Both the position numbers and the translations under genes were made by a program. Under the pieces are notes generated by a model that did not search any database, was not told where the DNA came from, and worked only from the letters and a program-made list of their open reading frames with translations. Shown here in pieces: positions 15,138 through 23,624 of a stretch of DNA of 36,490 nt. The stretch's first letter is position 1. Each line of letters begins with the position of its first letter. The stretch spans positions 1-36,490 of the forward strand of contig JAUXNX010000024.1 in the NCBI GenBank assembly GCA_030682575.1, given 5' to 3'. Source of the DNA: Gammaproteobacteria bacterium. GTDB lineage: Bacteria; Pseudomonadota; Gammaproteobacteria; Pseudomonadales; Pseudohongiellaceae.

Positions 15138-15440
15138 ATGACTGAAGATAGAATCAACAATCTGAAGACGAGTGTCGGGAAATTCCTGGCGTTCAGTTTC
15201 GTGCTGGTTTTCCTGTTTGCTCAAAGCACCTCCCTGGTGCATACGCATGCTGGTGATCTCAAGAAGCATGTCGATTGTGAACTCTGTCTGAAAGTAGGTT
15301 CCGGCGACGACGTGCTCGCCACCACGCATTCGATCCATGAATTTTCTGCATCTGCGGAGCACACCGCGCAACAGCCAACCCTGGCAACCAGCTTCAAGGC
15401 TATTACGGCCAAGTCCCGCTCGCCCCCCCTGTTCGTCTGA
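15138..15440 (+). CDS. Small exported His/Cys-rich protein, putative zinc-binding (zinc-uptake accessory)
   Basis: The 100-residue protein begins with a hydrophobic segment (FLAFSFVLVFLFAQ) typical of a signal peptide. It continues with a metal-ligand-rich segment, LVHTHAGDLKKHVDCELCLK, containing three His and a CxxC, followed by further His residues. Proteins of this look are found beside zinc importers and have been annotated as zinc chaperones. The position between a Zur box and a ZnuD-like receptor supports zinc binding in the periplasm, but the function is inferred. The start is uncertain: ATG at 15138, or GTG two codons earlier at 15132; neither has a strong ribosome binding site. Confidence 0.7.
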   Translation: MTEDRINNLKTSVGKFLAFSFVLVFLFAQSTSLVHTHAGDLKKHVDCELCLKVGSGDDVLATTHSIHEFSASAEHTAQQPTLATSFKAITAKSRSPPLFV

Positions 15441-15448
15441 TCCTGACA

Positions 15449-15511
15449 ACCGCCAAGGCGGTAATTCCATGTTTTGCGCCTGACAGCTTGTCTTCGTGAC
15501 GATTGGCTGTC
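15449..15511 (+). promoter_or_regulatory. Two small hairpins between the zinc protein and the receptor gene
   Basis: ACCGCC-AA-GGCGGT (15449-15462) and GACAGC...GCTGTC (15482-15511, with an inner GTC-TTCGT-GAC) lie in the 124-base gap. Neither has a U tract. They could set transcript processing or differential expression within the operon. Confidence 0.35.
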
Positions 15512-15564
15512 GTTGCTTCATCCACTTCAGTTTCAGAATTCTTGCAGATATTTAAGGACTTACT

Positions 15565-17658
15565 ATGCTATTCAAACGATCTCCTCTTAGCCTTGCTGTG
15601 ACACTGGTTATTGGCGGCGCTACCTTGAGCGTGCCATCAACCCTCTTCGCGCAATCAGTATCAGCCAACGAAGCCGCCATTCCCGTTATCGAAGTCACTG
15701 CTTTGGGAGTGGATGAGAACGCCAACCTTATTGTTGCCCCCTACAACATTCTGGAGGAGCGTGAGGTGTTCACGCGCGGAGGCAATCTGGGCGATCTTCT
15801 GAATGGTTTGCCCGGAATTCATTCTGACAGTTTTGGTGGTGGCGCGAGTCGGCCGGTGGTGCGTGGACAAACCTCGCCGCGCCTGAAAGTCTTGTCTGAT
15901 GGCGGCTCCATTCTCGATGCGTCGGACATCTCTCCGGATCACGCGATTTCAGCCGATCCGTTGCTCGCGCAGCGCATAGAAGTTTTGCGCGGCCCGGCAA
16001 CTCTCCTTTACGGGGGGGGAGCGATAGGTGGTGCGGTTAACATTCTGGATAACAAGATCCCAACTGCCATGCCTGACTCAGGCATCGACAGTTTTATTGC
16101 GATCCGCGGTAATACAGTGGCGGACGAAAGAGCGGGAGCGGCCAGTGTGACTGCGCAGGCTACTAACAATATTGCCTTGCATCTCGAAGGCTCTTTGCGT
16201 GAGTCCGACGATTACAAGGCCCGCAACTGGACCGAATCGCGCGTCGATGGCACCTTCTCGGAAAGCAAGAACAGCAGCATTGGTGCTTCCTGGATAGGGG
16301 ACAGTGGTTACATGGGATTGGCTTACACATATCGAGATGATGAGTACGGACTGCCGGGCCACAATCACGAGTACGAAGGGTGTCATCCCCACGGCAGTGC
16401 CCTGCATTGCGGCAGCGATGAAGAGGAAGAGCATGATCACGAAGAGGAGTACGAAGAAGTGCCCGTGGTTGATCTGAATAGCAGGCGAATCGATCTGCGC
16501 GGGGAGTACAACGATCCTGTAGCAGGCATACACCGGATTCGCCTGCGCGGCAGTCATACGGACTATGAACATCACGAACTTGAAGAAGGTGTTATTTCCA
16601 CTACCTTCCGTAACAAGGGCTACGAAGGCCGTATTGACATTGATCATGCTCCCGTTTTTGGCTGGCATGGCGTTGTCGGTTTACAGTTTTCTGATACGCG
16701 CTTCAGTTCCATTGGCGCTGAGACATTCATTCCCGTAACTGATTCCAGCATGAGAAGTGTTTTCGTGGTGGAGCATTATGAGTTGACCGAAAGCTGGCAC
16801 ATTGAAGGTGGGGCGCGATATGAGAATCAGTCTTACAAACCTGTTCGCGATCCACGTAATCGCCCGAGCTACGACAAATCTGCATTCTCGTGGTCCGCTG
16901 CATCCATCTGGACATTGACAGATGACACTAGCCTGGCGGCGACATTCTCCAGAGCGCAGCGTCTCCCGCAATCTCAGGAGCTGTACGCCCGCGGCGTTCA
17001 CCTCGCGACGAATACCTACGAATGCGGTTTGGTGAATCACCCGCTGACGTGCGGTGGCGCGGCAAACAATGCCAGCATCGAGAAGGAAACGTCCCGCAAT
17101 ATCGATTTGTCCCTGCGTAAACATACGGGGGCGCTCACCTACAGCCTGAATCTTTTCCGCAACAATGTGGATGGTTACATCTTTGCCCGCACGCTGGATC
17201 AGTACGAGGATTTCCGTCTGATCAAGTACACGCAGCGCGACGCTGTCCTCGAGGGCCTGGAAGCGGAGATCAGTTACGAGTTCAGTCCCGTTCTCGCGGC
17301 AACGGTATTTGGTGATCGCGTGGAGGCGCATCTTTCTGGCGTCGACAGACTGCCACGTATTTCACCGCAGCGAGTTGGTGCGCGTGTGAACTTCATGGTC
17401 AGCAATATCGAGACGGAGATCGAGTATTACCACGTGAGCCGACAGACCGATGTGGCTGCCTTTGAATCTGAAACACCAGGTTACAACATGGCAAACATCA
17501 GTTTGAATTACAGTTTCCCTGCAGATGCGAGGTACTCGGTTTTCCTGCGTGGTTCCAATTTGCTGGATGAGGAAGTCTGGAGTCACACGTCCTTTCTTGC
17601 CAGCGTGATTCCGATGCCAGGCCGTAGTCTGAGTGCAGGGTTCAAGATGAGTTTCTGA
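15565..17658 (+). CDS. znuD: ZnuD-like TonB-dependent zinc receptor
   Basis: The 697-residue outer-membrane receptor has a signal peptide ending STLFAQ (about 30), a possible TonB box (IPVIEVTAL), a plug domain (LGDLLNGLPGIHSD, RPVVRGQTSPRLKVL, QRIEVLRGPATLLYGGGAIGGAVNI) and a barrel ending MSF. An extracellular loop at about 264-298 is loaded with metal ligands (HNHEYEGCHPHG, then HCGSDEEEEHDHEEE), the hallmark of the ZnuD zinc receptor. AAGGA precedes the ATG. It is last in the Zur-controlled module and has its own strong terminator. A copper or other metal ligand cannot be excluded, but Zur control and the His/Glu loop favour zinc. Confidence 0.87.
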   Translation: MLFKRSPLSLAVTLVIGGATLSVPSTLFAQSVSANEAAIPVIEVTALGVDENANLIVAPYNILEEREVFTRGGNLGDLLNGLPGIHSDSFGGGASRPVVRGQTSPRLKVLSDGGSILDASDISPDHAISADPLLAQRIEVLRGPATLLYGGGAIGGAVNILDNKIPTAMPDSGIDSFIAIRGNTVADERAGAASVTAQATNNIALHLEGSLRESDDYKARNWTESRVDGTFSESKNSSIGASWIGDSGYMGLAYTYRDDEYGLPGHNHEYEGCHPHGSALHCGSDEEEEHDHEEEYEEVPVVDLNSRRIDLRGEYNDPVAGIHRIRLRGSHTDYEHHELEEGVISTTFRNKGYEGRIDIDHAPVFGWHGVVGLQFSDTRFSSIGAETFIPVTDSSMRSVFVVEHYELTESWHIEGGARYENQSYKPVRDPRNRPSYDKSAFSWSAASIWTLTDDTSLAATFSRAQRLPQSQELYARGVHLATNTYECGLVNHPLTCGGAANNASIEKETSRNIDLSLRKHTGALTYSLNLFRNNVDGYIFARTLDQYEDFRLIKYTQRDAVLEGLEAEISYEFSPVLAATVFGDRVEAHLSGVDRLPRISPQRVGARVNFMVSNIETEIEYYHVSRQTDVAAFESETPGYNMANISLNYSFPADARYSVFLRGSNLLDEEVWSHTSFLASVIPMPGRSLSAGFKMSF

Positions 17659-17690
17659 ATCCGGAAATGAATCTCTGCTACTAAATTGAA

Positions 17691-17725
17691 AACGGGTTGT
17701 GCCTAGCGGTCAGCCCGTTTTTTTT
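17691..17725 (+). terminator. Rho-independent terminator of the zinc module
   Basis: AACGGGTTG (17691-17699) pairs with CAGCCCGTT (17711-17719) with one G-U pair and an 11-base loop. A run of eight T residues follows (17718-17725). Confidence 0.88.
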
Positions 17726-17753
17726 CGACAGCTTGTTTTTTGTGAGAAGTGCC

Positions 17754-17843
17754 ATGTCGTTATATGAAAAATTGACCGAACTGCAGGGCGAAAAACCTTT
17801 GCATGGACACGACTACATTGTAGTCGCGGAGCCAATATCTTGA
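17754..17843 (+). CDS. Possible 29-residue small protein, unknown
   Basis: An ATG at 17754 opens a 30-codon frame ending in TGA at 17841-17843, with GAGAAG five bases before the ATG. The peptide (MSLYEKLTELQGEKPLHGHD, then YIVVAEPIS) is hydrophilic, with one His-Gly-His-Asp. I do not recognise it. It sits just after the zinc-module terminator and ends eight bases before the convergent bamE stop. An inverted repeat lies within its last third. It could be a real microprotein, a decayed gene start, or chance. Confidence 0.25.
   Translation: MSLYEKLTELQGEKPLHGHDYIVVAEPIS
17810..17826. repeat. Inverted repeat (hairpin) near the bamE 3' end
   Basis: CGACTACA and TGTAGTCG flank a single T, giving an 8-bp perfect inverted repeat, or a 7-bp stem with a 3-base loop. 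There is no U tract on either strand, so it is at best a weak terminator for bamE. Confidence 0.4.
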
Positions 17844-17850
17844 ACTCTCA

Positions 17851-18285
17851 TCAGGAGTTGCTGCCAGTTGGCGCTGTAACTGAAGTGCCGCCGGCAGTTT
17901 CTTCGGTTGGCTTGAAGTCACCCGTGAAGTGCGTCAACAGATCATTCTCGAAGAACATCGTGATTCGCTCCTGCCCCCTTATACCCCCGCCAGGTTGATA
18001 ACTGTACACATAGTCCCAGCGATCCTGATCGAAGGGATCACGCACCAGCGGTGTGCCCATCACGAAGATGACCTGCCGCTTGGTCATACCGGGGCGCAAC
18101 TGATCCACCATTTCCTGGGTAATGATATTGCCTTGCTGGATATCGATCTTGTAGACGCCAGGGAACTGCAGCCTTGGTACGCTGCATGCGCCCAATACTA
18201 AAGCCATAACGACAATCAGCAATGCCCGACCTGAGCGCAATCCTGCATTCTGGTGGGACTTGCGGGTATTTTGTTTCTGAAACAT
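17851..18285 (-). CDS. bamE: BamE, outer-membrane assembly lipoprotein
   Basis: This is a lipoprotein of the beta-barrel assembly (BAM) complex. A lipobox VLGAC places the lipidated Cys at residue 34 of the chosen form. It is followed by the BamE/SmpA core: [46 protein letters not shown], then [13 protein letters not shown] and [17 protein letters not shown]. The start is uncertain: ATG at 18285 has GAG about ten bases upstream, while 18300 and 18315 are in-frame alternatives, and the long pre-sequence suggests the true start may be later still. It is divergent from fur, the conserved bamE/fur arrangement. Confidence 0.93.
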   Translation of the reverse strand: MFQKQNTRKSHQNAGLRSGRALLIVVMALVLGACSVPRLQFPGVYKIDIQQGNIITQEMVDQLRPGMTKRQVIFVMGTPLVRDPFDQDRWDYVYSYQPGGGIRGQERITMFFENDLLTHFTGDFKPTEETAGGTSVTAPTGSNS

Positions 18286-18372
18286 GAAGATTCTCGGCAT
18301 GATGCAAACTTTCATCTGGTTCGGTTAGGGGGCATAATACCTCACCTGTTGCGGCGGACCAAAGAGAGAATC

Positions 18373-18798
18373 ATGTCAGGAGAAAATCAGGAATTACGCA
18401 AGGCCGGCCTCAAGGTCACGCTGCCACGAGTCAAGATTCTGCAATTGCTGGAGAATTCCGAGACCCGTCATCTGAGTGCCGAGGATGTCTACAAAGCGCT
18501 GATTGAAGCAGATGAGGATGTGGGACTGGCGACAGTGTATCGCGTGCTGACTCAGTTTGAGACTGCCGGTCTGGTGATGCGCCATCATTTCGAGGGTGGT
18601 CATTCGGTATTCGAGTTGAGTACCATGGAGCACCACGATCACATTGTCTGCAACAAGTGTGGACTTGTAGAAGAGTTCTACGACGAGGTGATCGAGACGC
18701 AACAGGAGAAGATTGCTGCGAAGTTTGGTTTCGAGATTACCGATCACAGCCTGTATCTCTATGGAATCTGCAAGACGTGTCAGAAAGCGCAGGCCTGA
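18373..18798 (+). CDS. fur: Fur, ferric uptake regulator
   Basis: The 141-residue Fe(II)-dependent repressor has a winged-helix DNA-binding domain (LKVTLPRVKILQLLE, SAEDVYKAL, VGLATVYRVLTQFETAGLV) and a dimerisation/metal domain with EHHDHIVCNKCG and a second CxxC near the end (CKTC). These are the regulatory and structural metal ligands of true Fur. The ATG at 18373 matches the usual N-terminus and follows GAGAG; the frame is open further upstream but overlaps bamE. It lies tail-to-tail with recN, five bases apart. No clear Fur box was seen in the 87-bp bamE-fur gap. Confidence 0.97.
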   Translation: MSGENQELRKAGLKVTLPRVKILQLLENSETRHLSAEDVYKALIEADEDVGLATVYRVLTQFETAGLVMRHHFEGGHSVFELSTMEHHDHIVCNKCGLVEEFYDEVIETQQEKIAAKFGFEITDHSLYLYGICKTCQKAQA

Positions 18799-18803
18799 TG
18801 CTC

Positions 18804-20504
18804 TCAAGCGCTGAGCATTTCCTGCGCGTGAGCGAGAGACTCCGGCGTAAAATCTTCCGAGCCTGATTCGCCCCCGAGCATACGGGCAATCTCCCTGATT
18901 TTTTCCTCACTGCTCAGTTCTCTGATGCGAGTACCTGTAGCGGCAGCCTTGCCATTTTCAGACTGCACCAGCTTGCTGACGAACAGATGCTGGTGTCCCT
19001 GACTGGCTACCTGTGCCTGGTGGGTGACACACAGCACCTGCCCACGTCCCCCGAGTTCCCGTAACAACCTCCCAACGGAACGTGCCACACCGCCGCCAAT
19101 GCCCACGTCCACCTCGTCGAACACCAAGGTAGGTGTTGATGAGGTCTGGGCAGTGATGACCTGAATGGCGAGGCTGATGCGGGAGAGTTCGCCGCCGGAT
19201 GCGATCTTGAGCAGAGGTCGCGGCTCCTGGCCAGGGTTGGTGCTGACGAGAAATTCCACACTCTCCAGACCATGTGGTGATGGATTGTCGGAGTTGCCCG
19301 GTGTCAACGCTACACTGAGTCTGGCATTGCTCATTCCCAGCTCGGCTATCTGCAGATTGATTTGTTCGGCCAAGCGCATGCCTGCATTCTGGCGATGCTG
19401 AGACAGTTTCTCCGCGAGTTGCAGATACCGTTGCTTCAGCTCGCGGTCCTGCGCCGCAATCTGCGCCAGAGCCTCATCGCTGTGCTGAAAACCGTCGAGT
19501 TGCTGGCGAAGTCTGTGATGCAGACTGGCCAGTTCGTCAGGTTTCAATCTGTGCTTGCGTGCAATCTGATGTATGGCAGCCAAGCGTTGATTGATCTCCT
19601 CCAGACGCAGAGGGTTGGCCTCAAAGTCGTCGATACTGCGGCGCAGCTCCACAATGGCCTCGTCGATCTGGATGGAGGCAGTGTTGAGCAGTTCCGCCAC
19701 GGGATCCAGTGCACGGGTCCGCGTGGCGAGTTCCTGCAACAGATGCAGGGCCTGATTGAGGTCGCGCTGCAGCGTGTGTTCATCATTTTCGCAGCACATA
19801 TCCAGCAATTGCTGGGCGGCAGCCAACGTGGTGTCGGCACTGTTGAGGCGGCGGTATTCCTCATCGAGCGACTCCAGCTCTCCTGCTTCCAGAGCGAGTT
19901 CATCCAATTCGTTGAGCTGGTAACTGATCAGTTGCACCTGGGCAGAGAACTCCTCGGATTGCTGGCTCAGCTCCTCCAGCCGCTCCCGGTTCTTCTTCCA
20001 TTCCCTTACCACTTGGCGTAAATCCTCCACTAGAGCTTTATCGCCAATGAACTCATCCAGCAAGCGCAAATGAGTGGCCCGGTCGAGCAACGACTGGTGT
20101 TCGTGCTGGCTGTGAATGTCGATCAACATCTCGCCAATAGTCTTCAGTACCTGGAGGGTGACAGGAAAACCGTTGACCCACGCCTTGGAGCGACCATCGT
20201 CGCTGACCACACGGCGCAGCAGGCATTCCTGCTGGTCATCGCCAGTCAGCAGCTCGTTCTCTTCCAGCCAGGCTCGCGCCAGCGGCTGATCATTCGTATC
20301 GAAATGCGCTGTAATATCGGCCTTGCTGGCATTGCTGCTGATGATACCCTTGTCCGCGCGATCCCCCAGTGTGAGCCCGAGCGCCCCCAGGATGATGGAC
20401 TTGCCAGCGCCGGTTTCACCGGTGATGACAGTCATGCCGGGGCGGAAGTCGATCTCCAGATGGTCGACTATTGCGTAATGGCGAATGGACAGCTGGGTAA
20501 GCAT
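18804..20504 (-). CDS. recN: RecN, SMC-like DNA repair ATPase
   Basis: The 566-residue protein has the RecN arrangement: an N-terminal ATPase half with Walker A GETGAGKS (29-36), a central coiled coil (about 150-370, rich in Glu/Gln/Leu) and a C-terminal half with the ABC signature SGGELSRISLA and Walker B TLVFDEVDVGIGG. It bridges DNA ends during double-strand-break repair. RecN is usually SOS-induced; I did not find a convincing LexA box in the 260-bp gap before grpE. The gene is divergent from grpE and convergent with fur, as in Pseudomonas. Confidence 0.97.
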   Translation of the reverse strand: MLTQLSIRHYAIVDHLEIDFRPGMTVITGETGAGKSIILGALGLTLGDRADKGIISSNASKADITAHFDTNDQPLARAWLEENELLTGDDQQECLLRRVVSDDGRSKAWVNGFPVTLQVLKTIGEMLIDIHSQHEHQSLLDRATHLRLLDEFIGDKALVEDLRQVVREWKKNRERLEELSQQSEEFSAQVQLISYQLNELDELALEAGELESLDEEYRRLNSADTTLAAAQQLLDMCCENDEHTLQRDLNQALHLLQELATRTRALDPVAELLNTASIQIDEAIVELRRSIDDFEANPLRLEEINQRLAAIHQIARKHRLKPDELASLHHRLRQQLDGFQHSDEALAQIAAQDRELKQRYLQLAEKLSQHRQNAGMRLAEQINLQIAELGMSNARLSVALTPGNSDNPSPHGLESVEFLVSTNPGQEPRPLLKIASGGELSRISLAIQVITAQTSSTPTLVFDEVDVGIGGGVARSVGRLLRELGGRGQVLCVTHQAQVASQGHQHLFVSKLVQSENGKAAATGTRIRELSSEEKIREIARMLGGESGSEDFTPESLAHAQEMLSA

Positions 20505-20654
20505 GGGGCCGAGGGATTCCAGAGTGGTCAGTGGGCTTTTTTGTGGAACTGTAGTTGCTGGTGAATATAGCGCATGAAGCCCGGAGTTGTCAGTGTCGGG
20601 CAGATCCGGGACGAACCATGCCAGGCAAAAACCATGGAATTAATCCAGATTTGG

Positions 20655-20682
20655 GTTGAATAGGAGCGCACCGCCCCCATAT
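20655..20682 (+). promoter_or_regulatory. Sigma-32 (heat-shock) promoter of grpE
   Basis: GTTGAA (20655-20660) is followed after 14 bases by CCCCATAT (20675-20682), a near-perfect match to the RpoH consensus CTTGAA-N13/14-CCCCATNT. It lies 82 bases before the grpE ATG. Confidence 0.82.
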
Positions 20683-20764
20683 CCGCATGCAGACCGAATT
20701 GTGATACTCCCTGACTCCCTTAATTATTGGTTGAATGCATAGATACTGAGCGACAGGTGGACGA

Positions 20765-21379
20765 ATGAGCGATAACCCGGAACAACAGAACATGAACGCA
20801 GAAGGAGAAAGTGGCGTGGAAGAGAATGTCGGATCCGCAGAGCTGGGGGAGCAGAATCAAGGTGGCGACGAGCAGTCGCAGTTGCGCGAAACGCTGCAGA
20901 AGCTGGCTCAGGCTGAGACTCTGATCATGCATCAGAAGGACGAAGTGCTGCGAGTACAGGCCGAGATGCAAAACCTGCGCAGACGCACCGAGCAGGATGT
21001 CGAGAAGGCGCACAAATTCGGTCAGGAACGCCTCAGCACTGAGTTACTCGCCGTAATGGACAACCTCGAACGCGCATTACAAGTGTCGATGGATCGTGAA
21101 GACGAAGCCGTCAAATCCCTGTTGCAAGGAGTGGAGTTGACCCTCAAGAGCTTTGTGGACTGCTTCCGCAAGTTTGGTATCGAGCAGATCGACCCGCTGG
21201 GTGAGCCCTTCGATCCGCAGTTGCATCAGGCCATGGCCATGCAGGAGAACCCGGACGTTGAGCCGAATACCGTGACGGCGGTCATGCAGAAGGGCTACAC
21301 CTTGCATGGCCGCGTGATACGACCAGCGATGGTCATGGTCTCCAGAGCGCCAACTGTCAGCATTGATGAAAAGGTGTGA
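20765..21379 (+). CDS. grpE: GrpE, DnaK nucleotide exchange factor
   Basis: The 204-residue protein has an acidic, low-complexity N-terminus (about 1-45), a long coiled coil (about 48-100, with AEMQNLRRRTEQDVEKAHKF) and the C-terminal four-helix/beta-wing part (DNLERALQVS, then FGIEQIDPLGEPFDPQLHQAM, VMQKGYTLHGRVIRPAMVMV), the GrpE signature. It releases ADP from DnaK. AGGTGG precedes the ATG. It is followed by dnaK after 174 bases, with a separate heat-shock promoter in the gap. Confidence 0.97.
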   Translation: MSDNPEQQNMNAEGESGVEENVGSAELGEQNQGGDEQSQLRETLQKLAQAETLIMHQKDEVLRVQAEMQNLRRRTEQDVEKAHKFGQERLSTELLAVMDNLERALQVSMDREDEAVKSLLQGVELTLKSFVDCFRKFGIEQIDPLGEPFDPQLHQAMAMQENPDVEPNTVTAVMQKGYTLHGRVIRPAMVMVSRAPTVSIDEKV

Positions 21380-21427
21380 ATCAGAAACGCAAGAGCGAAA
21401 AAGGAGCGAGGAATTACCCCGTTCTGA

Positions 21428-21455
21428 CTTGAAATAAAGCGCACCGGGCCAATAT
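21428..21455 (+). promoter_or_regulatory. Second sigma-32-type promoter, upstream of dnaK
   Basis: CTTGAA (21428-21433, perfect -35) and GCCAATAT (21448-21455, 6/8 of CCCCATAT) are 14 bases apart, the same spacing as the grpE promoter. It would start a dnaK transcript with a leader of about 90 bases. Confidence 0.65.
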
Positions 21456-21553
21456 AGGTGGCCAGAAGCAACACAAATACTTCCAACTGAATTTAGTAAA
21501 CAGCTCATCCGGCAACAGACTGTTGCCCGGACTTGCGAGGCGGAGAAACGAGA

Positions 21554-23470
21554 ATGGGTAGAATTATCGGGATAGACCTGGGAACCACGAATTCATGTGT
21601 GGCAATCATGGATGGTGGCAAGGCACGGGTAATCGAGAATGCGGAAGGGGATCGCACCACTCCGTCGATCATTGCTTTCACCAAAGACGGTGAGACTCTG
21701 GTAGGTCAGCCCGCCAAGCGTCAGTCTGTCACCAACCCCAAGAACACACTGTTTGCCATCAAGCGTCTGATAGGCCGTCAGTACAACGATGATGTTGTGC
21801 AGAAGGACATCAAGATGGTGCCCTACGAAATCATGAAAGCCGACAACGGTGATGCGTGGGTGCGCGTGAATGGCGACAAGATGTCTCCTCCGCAAATTTC
21901 CGCGCAAGTGCTCAAGAAGATGAAGAAGACCGCCGAGGATTTCCTGGGCGAGCCGGTGACCGAAGCGGTGGTGACAGTGCCTGCCTACTTCAACGATTCC
22001 CAGCGTCAGGCCACCAAAGACGCCGGCCGCATCGCCGGTCTGGAAGTTAAACGCATCATCAACGAGCCGACTGCCGCAGCGCTGGCTTATGGTATGGACA
22101 AGAAGGGTGGTGATGCCACCATCGCCGTGTTCGACCTCGGTGGTGGTACATTCGATATTTCCATCATCGAGATTGCCGAGACCGATGGCGAGCACACCTT
22201 CGAAGTGCTCTCTACCAACGGCGATACGTTCCTTGGTGGTGAAGACTTCGACCTGCGCCTGATCGAGTATCTCGCAGCCGAATTCAAGAAAGAGACTGGT
22301 ATGGATCTGCACAACGATCCGCTGGCACTGCAGCGTCTGAAGGAAGCTGCTGAGAAGGCGAAGATCGAGTTGTCCTCTGCCCAGCAGACCGAGATCAATC
22401 TGCCGTACATCACGGCAGATGCGAGTGGTCCGAAGCACCTGGTGCAGAAGCTGACGCGTGCCAAGTTCGAATCCCTCGTGGAAGATCTGGTTGACCGCAC
22501 CATGGGTCCGGTCAAGACCTGTCTGCAGGACGCTGGCCTCGATATCTCCAAGATCAACGACGTGATTCTGGTCGGTGGTCAGACCCGTATGCCGATGGTG
22601 CAGAAGAAAGTGGCCGATTTCTTCGGCAAGGAAGCCCGTCGTGACGTGAACCCGGATGAGGCGGTTGCGATTGGAGCGGCGATTCAGGGCGCGGTTCTGT
22701 CCGGTGAAGTGAATGATGTGCTGTTGCTGGACGTGACTCCTCTGTCTCTGGGTATCGAGACCTTGGGTGGCGTGGCCAGCATCCTGATCGAGAAGAACAC
22801 CACGATTCCGACCAAGAAGACGCAAGTGTTCTCGACTGCGGACGACAATCAGACAGCCGTGACTATTCACGTGGTGCAGGGCGAGCGCAAGCAGGCGTCG
22901 CAGAACAAGTCGCTGGGCCGCTTCGACTTGGCAGACATTCCTCCATCACCACGCGGCATGCCGCAGATCGAGGTGGCGTTCGACTTGGACGCCAACGGTA
23001 TTCTGAACGTGTCCGCGAAAGACAAGGCCACTGGCAAGCAGCAGTCCATCATTATCAAGGCGTCCAGCGGTCTGTCGGATGAAGAAATCGACAGAATGAT
23101 CAAGGATGCCGAGGCTCATGCGGCAGATGACAAGAAGTTCGAACAGTTGATTACCGCGCGCAATACTGCGGATGGTCTGGTGCATGCAACCCGCAAGACG
23201 CTGGAAGAAGCTGGCGACAAGGTTGATGCCGCCGAGAAGGAAAAGATTGAAGCGGCAGTGGTAGCTCTTGAAACGGCGATCAAAGCCGGCGATATCGCCG
23301 ACATTGAAGCGAAGACCAAGGAGCTGACTGACATCTCTTCTGATCTCGCTCAAAAGATGTATGCAGAGAAGCAGGCCGGTGCGCAGGCTGATGGCGGAGC
23401 GCAGAGCGGTTCCGCTGACAACGACGACGCCGTAGATGCCGAGTTCGAAGAAGTCAAAGACGACAAGTAA
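21554..23470 (+). CDS. dnaK: DnaK, Hsp70 chaperone
   Basis: The 638-residue Hsp70 has a nucleotide-binding domain (1-385) with [12 protein letters not shown], the second phosphate loop [14 protein letters not shown] and [14 protein letters not shown]. The linker [13 protein letters not shown] is followed by a substrate-binding domain and a helical lid ending in the conserved acidic EEVKDDK tail. The ATG at 21554 gives the standard [10 protein letters not shown] start; an in-frame ATG at 21533 would add seven residues that do not belong to the family. GGAG lies upstream. It folds nascent and stress-damaged proteins with DnaJ and GrpE, both adjacent. Confidence 0.99.
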   Translation: MGRIIGIDLGTTNSCVAIMDGGKARVIENAEGDRTTPSIIAFTKDGETLVGQPAKRQSVTNPKNTLFAIKRLIGRQYNDDVVQKDIKMVPYEIMKADNGDAWVRVNGDKMSPPQISAQVLKKMKKTAEDFLGEPVTEAVVTVPAYFNDSQRQATKDAGRIAGLEVKRIINEPTAAALAYGMDKKGGDATIAVFDLGGGTFDISIIEIAETDGEHTFEVLSTNGDTFLGGEDFDLRLIEYLAAEFKKETGMDLHNDPLALQRLKEAAEKAKIELSSAQQTEINLPYITADASGPKHLVQKLTRAKFESLVEDLVDRTMGPVKTCLQDAGLDISKINDVILVGGQTRMPMVQKKVADFFGKEARRDVNPDEAVAIGAAIQGAVLSGEVNDVLLLDVTPLSLGIETLGGVASILIEKNTTIPTKKTQVFSTADDNQTAVTIHVVQGERKQASQNKSLGRFDLADIPPSPRGMPQIEVAFDLDANGILNVSAKDKATGKQQSIIIKASSGLSDEEIDRMIKDAEAHAADDKKFEQLITARNTADGLVHATRKTLEEAGDKVDAAEKEKIEAAVVALETAIKAGDIADIEAKTKELTDISSDLAQKMYAEKQAGAQADGGAQSGSADNDDAVDAEFEEVKDDK

Positions 23471-23520
23471 GCTGCGATTGCCGCTTCATAAGCGGTGCCA
23501 GCAGCAGACGGCAAGAGCAG

Positions 23521-23553
23521 AAAACCGGATGGGTAATTCCTGTCTGGTTTTTT
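23521..23553 (+). terminator. Terminator or attenuator between dnaK and dnaJ
   Basis: AAAACCGGA (23521-23529) pairs with TCTGGTTTT (23543-23551) with one G-U and a 13-base loop, ending in a T run. It should reduce read-through from dnaK into dnaJ, giving less DnaJ than DnaK. Confidence 0.65.
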
Positions 23554-23624
23554 GCGTTACAGGACGAGATGGTTTGATGAGCAGAAAAATGTTCTGAAAC
23601 CACGAAACGAGATATTACAAAACC

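Noticed and set aside
14938-15141. A 67-codon plus-strand frame in the leader of the zinc module.
   Set aside because: It lies across the Zur box and the stem-loop, has no ribosome site, and overlaps the next gene's start. Regulatory DNA explains the stretch better.
15565-17658. Iron-siderophore or heme receptor.
   Set aside because: The His/Glu-rich loop and the upstream Zur-type box point to zinc; no Fur box was seen at this promoter.
21593-22870. A 425-codon open frame on the minus strand, opposite dnaK.
   Set aside because: It mirrors the codon structure of dnaK, has no recognisable domain or ribosome site, and long antisense frames are common opposite highly biased genes.
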